NCBI RefSeq assembly: GCF_000332335.1
Contig: NZ_KB235948.1
Location: 2,307,878-2,371,877, forward strand
From: Kamptonema formosum PCC 10802
GTDB taxonomy: Bacteria; Cyanobacteriota; Cyanobacteriia; Cyanobacteriales; Oscillatoriaceae
DNA: 64,000 nt
Reading direction: 5' to 3'
The position numbers and the translations under genes are program-made. Numbering within the stretch: position 1 is the stretch's first letter; the number at the start of each line of letters is the position of its first letter. Below the pieces are notes generated by a model. The model was not told the origin of the DNA and searched no databases. It saw only the letters and a program-made list of their open reading frames with translations. Below are positions 59,393 through 64,000 of this stretch, one piece after another.

Positions 59393-61224
59393 GCGCCGAG
59401 CGGATCGACCCCTCCCAAAAAAACATTCTCATCGTTGACGACAACCCCAATAACCTGAGGTATTTAGCCCCGCTCCTGATGGAGGAGGGGTATAAGGTGC
59501 GCAAAGCCCTGACCGGCCAGATGGCGATCAAGGCGTGTCAGAGCCTCTTGCCCGACCTGATTTTACTCGATATCATGATGCCGGATCTGGATGGGTATGA
59601 AGTCTGCCACCGCCTGAAAGCTGCGGATAAAACCAGCAAAATCCCAGTAATTTTCTTGAGCGCACTGGATGATGTCTTCGACAAAGTGAGGGCGTTTAAG
59701 GTCGGGGGTGCGGACTACATCAGCAAGCCGTTTCAGGTGGAAGAAATTTTAGTCCGCATCCAAAATCAACTGGCGCTGAAAGAGGCGGAAATCAAAATTA
59801 GCCGGCTCAACGCCGAACTGGAACAGCGGGTGCAAGAGCGCACCCGCCAGCTAGAAATAGCCAATCAAGACCTGCTCCAGGAAATCGTTGAGCGCAAGCA
59901 ACTGCAAAATCAACTGCTGCACCTGGCGCTGCACGATTCGCTCACCGGCACCCCCAACCGGGCTCTGTTCACCGAGCGTCTGGAACGGGCGATAGAACGC
60001 GCTAAAGAACAGCCGGACTGTCAGTTTGCTGTGCTGTTTTTGGACTGCGATCGCTTCAAAGTTGTCAATGATTCTCTCGGGCATCTGGTGGGGGATGAGT
60101 TGCTAATCGCCATCGCCCGCCGGCTGGAAGCGTCTCTGCGCGAGGCTGACACGCTAGCGCGACTGGGCGGCGACGAATTCGCCATTCTCCTGGAAAATAT
60201 CCCCGATATCAGCACAGCAACTCAAGTGGCGGAGGGAATTCTTGAAAAGCTCTCCTCCCCTTTTATGCTCTCCAGACATGAGGTGTTCATCAATGCCAGT
60301 ATTGGCATTACTCCCAGCCATATTTGCGGTGACAAGCCAGAATATCTGCTGCGGGATGCTGACACGGCCATGTATCGGGCCAAGGCGCTGGGAAAAGGCC
60401 GGTATCACGTCTTTGACCCGGCAATGCACCAAGAAGCGCTCCAGACTTTACAGCTAGAAAACGACCTGCGCAGGGCTGTCGGCAGCTCAGAATTCCTCGT
60501 TTACTACCAGCCAATTGTAGCGCTCAACACCGGCAGAATAGCTGGATTTGAGGCCCTCGTGCGCTGGCGGCACCCGGAACGCGGCTTGGTTTCTCCCGCC
60601 GAGTTTATTCCAGTGGCGGAAGAAACCGGCTTGATTGCCTCTATCGACACTTGGGTATTGCGGGAATCTTGCAAACAGCTCAGCATCTGGCAGGAGAAAA
60701 AACTGGCAGACGCCTCCATAACCGTCAGTGTCAATGTTTCGGCGCGGCATTTTTTACAGCCCAACTTAATTGAAGAGATTGATAGAAGCCTTCAAGAAAC
60801 GCAGCTGAATCCCCAAAACTTAAAGCTAGAAATTACAGAAAGTGCTATAATGGAAGATGGGGGATCGGCCAGGGGAATTTTACAGCAACTCAGAGAGCGG
60901 CAAATCGGGGTCAGCCTTGATGACTTTGGCACCGGCTATTCCTCCCTGAGTTACCTGCACTGCTTTCCCGTGAGTGGGCTAAAGATTGACCAGTCCTTTG
61001 TCAAGCGCATGGATGGCAGCCCCGAAAATAGCGGGCTGGTTCCCGCAATCGTCGGCATCGCCCGCACAATGCGGATGAGTGCGGTTGCCGAAGGCGTGGA
61101 AACCCCGGCTCAGCTCGCTCAGCTGAGATCCCTGGGCTGTGATTTCGGTCAGGGATACCTGTTCTCTAAACCTTTGGAGAGTCAGTTAGCCGCTACCTTG
61201 CTCGCTGCAGCGCCCCAGTGGTAA
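59389..61224 (+). CDS. REC-GGDEF-EAL protein (c-di-GMP synthesis and/or breakdown)
   Basis: A 611-residue response regulator. Receiver 1-130 (D61 in LILLDIMMPDLDG, K114-region SKPFQ), a coiled coil, GGDEF domain (about 178-345) with an intact RLGGDEF active site and an RxxD (READ) product-inhibition site five residues before it, and EAL domain (about 360-605) with FEALVRW, NVSARHF, ITES, DDFGTGYSSL and EGVE, all of the catalytic set. Both activities look possible; the net direction is not predictable. AGGAGG lies 5 bases before the ATG, which overlaps the stop of the hybrid kinase. The receiver is the natural phosphate target of that kinase. Confidence 0.95.
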   Translation: MSAERIDPSQKNILIVDDNPNNLRYLAPLLMEEGYKVRKALTGQMAIKACQSLLPDLILLDIMMPDLDGYEVCHRLKAADKTSKIPVIFLSALDDVFDKVRAFKVGGADYISKPFQVEEILVRIQNQLALKEAEIKISRLNAELEQRVQERTRQLEIANQDLLQEIVERKQLQNQLLHLALHDSLTGTPNRALFTERLERAIERAKEQPDCQFAVLFLDCDRFKVVNDSLGHLVGDELLIAIARRLEASLREADTLARLGGDEFAILLENIPDISTATQVAEGILEKLSSPFMLSRHEVFINASIGITPSHICGDKPEYLLRDADTAMYRAKALGKGRYHVFDPAMHQEALQTLQLENDLRRAVGSSEFLVYYQPIVALNTGRIAGFEALVRWRHPERGLVSPAEFIPVAEETGLIASIDTWVLRESCKQLSIWQEKKLADASITVSVNVSARHFLQPNLIEEIDRSLQETQLNPQNLKLEITESAIMEDGGSARGILQQLRERQIGVSLDDFGTGYSSLSYLHCFPVSGLKIDQSFVKRMDGSPENSGLVPAIVGIARTMRMSAVAEGVETPAQLAQLRSLGCDFGQGYLFSKPLESQLAATLLAAAPQW

Positions 61225-61252
61225 ATATAATGTATCCCCTGGGTTAAGAAGA

Positions 61253-62341
61253 ATGAGTACAAAGCCAGCTGAAACACCAAAGGGCAAGATTCTAGTGGTT
61301 GACAACCAGCCCAATAACCTGCGTCTTTTGTCCGCGATTCTGGCCGCACAGGGATATAGGGTGCAAAAAGCGATTTCCGGAAAACTGGCATTGAAGGCGG
61401 CGCTCGCCGCCCATCCCGATTTGATTTTGCTCGACATCAACATGCCAGAAATGAATGGCTATGAAGTCTGCCTGCAGCTGAAAGCCTGCGCACAAACTTG
61501 CGATATCCCAGTAATTTTTATCAGCGGGTTAGATAATGTTGCGGACAAAGTGCAAGCCTTTAGGGTAGGGGGAACGGACTACATTACTAAACCGTTTCAG
61601 CTGGAAGAAGTCCTGGTTCGCGTAGAGAGCCAGCTGACTATCAGACGCCTGCAAATGAAGCTTCAGGAAAAAACTCGGCTGCTGGAGGAGCAAAATGAGA
61701 AGTTGCTCCAGGAGATTGAGAGCCGGCGCAGGGCTGAAGCAGCTTTACAGCAAGCGAACGAAAAATTGCTGCATTACGCTCGCTCAGACAATTTGACGGA
61801 AATTGCCAACCGGCGTCACTTTGATGAATACTTGCTGTTGGAGTGGTGTCGGGCAGAGCGAGAGCAACTCCCTCTCTCCTTGATTTTGTGCGATATTGAT
61901 TATTTTAAAGCCTATAATGACACTTACGGGCACCTAGCTGGGGATGCTTGTTTGAAGCGGGTCGCCCAAGCCATTAGCCTGGGGGTCACTCGTCCCCAGG
62001 ATTTGGTAGCGCGTTACGGAGGAGAAGAATTTGCCGCCATCCTGCCCAATACAAGTTTTCCGGAAGCTGTGCGGGTGGCGAGCGCCATCCACTTTCAGGT
62101 GCGGCAGCTGAAGATTCCCCACGCCCTATCTTCCGTGAGTAACTGGATTACACTCAGCCAAGGCATTTCCACCACAGTGCCGCGCGAGCGAGAATCCCCA
62201 CAAGCACTGATTGCCAGCGCTGACAAGGCACTTTATAAAGCCAAGCAGCGCGGGCGCAATCAATACTGCGCGTCGGGCCCGATCTTGCCTAACCTGGGAA
62301 CTCTTGAACACTCGCCAAACCATTATTTGTTCGACGAATAA
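61253..62341 (+). CDS. REC-GGDEF diguanylate cyclase
   Basis: A 362-residue protein. Receiver 1-125 with D61 (LILLDINMPEMNG) and K113-region TKPFQ; a coiled coil; GGDEF domain (about 172-345) with RYGGEEF and a complete inhibitory RPQD site before it, so it should make c-di-GMP under feedback control. The second acidic residue of the receiver metal pocket is Asn (VVDNQP, N18), unlike the DD of the upstream gene, which may weaken metal binding and phosphorylation. It starts 28 bp after the REC-GGDEF-EAL gene and is the last gene of the operon that begins at 54551. Confidence 0.94.
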   Translation: MSTKPAETPKGKILVVDNQPNNLRLLSAILAAQGYRVQKAISGKLALKAALAAHPDLILLDINMPEMNGYEVCLQLKACAQTCDIPVIFISGLDNVADKVQAFRVGGTDYITKPFQLEEVLVRVESQLTIRRLQMKLQEKTRLLEEQNEKLLQEIESRRRAEAALQQANEKLLHYARSDNLTEIANRRHFDEYLLLEWCRAEREQLPLSLILCDIDYFKAYNDTYGHLAGDACLKRVAQAISLGVTRPQDLVARYGGEEFAAILPNTSFPEAVRVASAIHFQVRQLKIPHALSSVSNWITLSQGISTTVPRERESPQALIASADKALYKAKQRGRNQYCASGPILPNLGTLEHSPNHYLFDE

Positions 62342-62579
62342 TACTCTAGCAATAGACAGTCAGTTTAGGACAGTGGGATAGGAAGTATAGGCCTTACGTC
62401 CTAATTTAAGTGCATACTGCTATAGCAGTATGCACTTAGGTTAGAACATTAGACCTTCAGGGCAGCCAGACGCTGGCCTACGTCTATATCCCAGTAGTAA
62501 TATGGGTTAGGACAATAGGAGCAGGAGTGGGGGGTGCAAACGAGGCCGAAATGTACGCACCTAAGTGCCTACTGCTATA
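62342..62579. mobile_element. Back-to-back MITE-like elements
   Basis: Three pieces of the TATAGCAGTA family: a left piece ending CTAATTTAAGTGCATACTGC at 62420, a second starting TATAGCAGTATGCACTTAGG at 62421 (together a perfect 24-bp palindrome at 62411-62434), and a third from about 62482 with the degenerate terminus AGTAGTAATATGGGTTAGG and the right end CCTAAGTGCCTACTGCTATA (62560-62579). The first two halves match 47471-47539 in inverse order. The right end overlaps the 3' end of the next gene. Confidence 0.8.
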
Positions 62580-64000
62580 TAATTTGCGTCAGTGATATCA
62601 GGGCGGCTGACATGCTGTTGCCGTACCGGAATCGCAATCACAAACTCCGCCCCCTGTCCGGGCGCTGCAAAACACGCCAGCGAACCGCAGTGTTTTTCCA
62701 CCACAATCTGATAGCTAATCGACATCCCCAAGCCGGTGCCTTTCCCCACCGGCTTCGTGGTAAAGAAGGGGTCAAACAGGCGCACTCTCACGTCCTCCGC
62801 CATTCCCGGACCACTGTCAGCGATTTCGATCCGGACAAATTGATCGCTGGGGATTTTGGATTTTGTATTTTGTATTTTGGATGGATTGTTTTGCCCCGCG
62901 CCTCCGGGACCCTCCTCTATGGAAGTTCTAATCCGAATATAGGGAGATTGTTTTTCTTTCCCATGCCCGGTGCCCGATGCCCGATGCTCCATTTCCAAAG
63001 CATCAATGGCATTGGTGAGGATATTCATAAACACCTGATTCATCTGGCCGGCATAGCACTCCACCTCAGGCAGGTTGCCATACTCCTTAATCACTTCAAT
63101 CGCTGGTCGCCCCCCTGTTTCTTTCAGCCGGTTTTGCAGCAATCTCAGCGTACTGTCAATGCCGGCGTGAATATCCACCGGCTTCATCGCCGCTTCATCC
63201 AAGCGCGAGAAATTGCGCAGCGAAAGCACAATATCGCGGATGCGCTCTGCGCCCATTTTCATAGAAGCCAGCAGTTTTGGCAAATCTCCCACCAAAAAAT
63301 CCAGGTCGATTTCCTCCGCCAGCTCTTGAATCGCCGGTGCCGGCACAGGGTAGTATTCCTGGTACAGCTCCAGCAATTGCAGCAGGTCTTGGATATAAGT
63401 TACAGCCGGGTCAATATTCCCATAGATAAAACTCACGGGATTGTTGATTTCGTGCGCGACACCCGCCACCAGCTGCCCCAAAGACGACATTTTTTCACTG
63501 TGTACCAGCTGAGCCTGAGTGCGCTGGATTTCTTGCAGCGCTCCCTGGAGCTGATCGGCTCTCTCTCGCTCTCGCGCTTCCGATTCCCGCAAGGCTGACT
63601 CCGCTCGCACGCGCTCCGTAATTTCGGTGGCAACACCAATCAAGCCCACAACTTCACCGCTCTCACCCCACATGGGTGTGACGCGATTATCGTACACAGG
63701 GCCGCCCAGGTCTGCGCTAAAATTTACATCAGCACCTTTTCGCAAAACCTGGCGAATTGCTTCCAAAACGTTAGGCAAAAATTGATATAAGTCAAAAACT
63801 GACTGCCCCACTACTTCACCAGGCTGGAGTCCCATACCCTCTAACCCTTTGCCTTCGGAAAAGGTAAATATTCCCGTGCTGTCTATCCCGTAGAGGATAA
63901 GCGGCGCATTATTAATAACCGTCCACAGGCGCTGCTCACTTTCGCGCCGTGCCGCATCCGCCTCTATGCGGTGGGTAATGTCGATCGTCACGCCATCGCA
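62561..64000 (-). CDS. Sensor histidine kinase, N-terminus beyond the window
   Basis: The frame is open to the window edge, so the protein is partial (480 residues seen). It enters at the end of a PAS domain (DITHRIEAD), then has one complete PAS (about 25-130, ending ATEITERVRAE), a coiled coil, HisKA with GVAHEINNPVSFIYGN, and a HATPase domain with NILTNAIDALE, DSGPGM and GTGLGMS. Its catalytic part is of the same family as the two kinases at 37-47 kb and the remnant at 53811. Between N box and G1 it carries octamer- and heptamer-encoded insertions (62846-62998). Its last codons and stop (YIAVGT-TAG) are supplied by the end of a MITE-like element. It converges on the c-di-GMP operon. Confidence 0.9.
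   Translation of the reverse strand, partial: CDGVTIDITHRIEADAARRESEQRLWTVINNAPLILYGIDSTGIFTFSEGKGLEGMGLQPGEVVGQSVFDLYQFLPNVLEAIRQVLRKGADVNFSADLGGPVYDNRVTPMWGESGEVVGLIGVATEITERVRAESALRESEARERERADQLQGALQEIQRTQAQLVHSEKMSSLGQLVAGVAHEINNPVSFIYGNIDPAVTYIQDLLQLLELYQEYYPVPAPAIQELAEEIDLDFLVGDLPKLLASMKMGAERIRDIVLSLRNFSRLDEAAMKPVDIHAGIDSTLRLLQNRLKETGGRPAIEVIKEYGNLPEVECYAGQMNQVFMNILTNAIDALEMEHRASGTGHGKEKQSPYIRIRTSIEEGPGGAGQNNPSKIQNTKSKIPSDQFVRIEIADSGPGMAEDVRVRLFDPFFTTKPVGKGTGLGMSISYQIVVEKHCGSLACFAAPGQGAEFVIAIPVRQQHVSRPDITDANYIAVGT
62846..62998 (-). repeat. Octamer and heptamer repeats inserted in frame in a HATPase domain
   Basis: TTTTGGATTTTGTATTTTG heptamers (62850-62882) encode SKIQNTKSKIP, and ATGCCCGGTGCCCGATGCCC octamers (62963-62994) encode EHRASGTGHG. 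Both lie between NAIDALE and ADSGPG, as in the kinase at 43367-46906. Confidence 0.88.

Overview
The window looks like chromosomal DNA of a filamentous, motile-type cyanobacterium. The palindrome GCGATCGC (HIP1) recurs, for example at 4680, 17001, 38469, 49736, 54911, 57366 and 60047, and the octamer TGCCGGTG/CACCGGCA is very frequent. Gene content also fits: giant multi-PAS histidine kinases, an Rcp1-type response regulator, a phytochrome/CBCR-like GAF, WD40-kinase and AAA-WD40 fusions, an ABA4-like membrane protein and a hisG of the short type. Short heptamer and octamer repeats of the kind described between genes of filamentous cyanobacteria are everywhere, here also inside genes.

Layout. 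1-10.5 kb: a DegT-type aminotransferase, then a minus-strand signalling block (REC-PAS-kinase, Rcp1-like regulator, a 2000-residue kinase with 11 PAS domains). 10.5-20.5 kb: an ABA4-like protein, a 21-bp tandem array, a broken cupin gene, a mercuric-reductase-like flavoprotein, a HicB/HicA pair with a nonsense codon in the toxin, an SPFH protein and a Ser/Thr kinase-WD40 protein. 20.5-25 kb: a partner-switching module (STAS-sugar transferase fusion, RsbW-like kinase, frameshifted RsbU-like phosphatase, RsbV-like STAS protein). 26-37 kb: metallophosphoesterase, a decayed and an intact serpin in tandem, an OmpR-type regulator, hisG, VanW, an ABC exporter, a clostripain-like peptidase and a D-amino-acid-oxidase-like enzyme. 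37-47 kb: two tandem paralogous membrane kinases. 47-53 kb: two AAA_35-type ATPases. 53-64 kb: a candidate small RNA, the remains of an ethylene-receptor-like kinase, an MHYT-PAS-GAF hybrid kinase in an operon with REC-GGDEF-EAL and REC-GGDEF proteins, and a kinase cut by the window end.

Two themes stand out. First, the region is dominated by signal transduction: seven histidine kinases or remnants, five response-regulator or c-di-GMP proteins, a Ser/Thr kinase and a partner switch. Second, small repeats are unusually invasive. They form a MITE-like family whose ends carry TATAGCAGTA, they supply a start codon (17353) and a stop codon (62561), and they sit in frame in the same loop of the ATPase domain of several kinases. 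No tRNA, rRNA, CRISPR array or transposase gene was seen.
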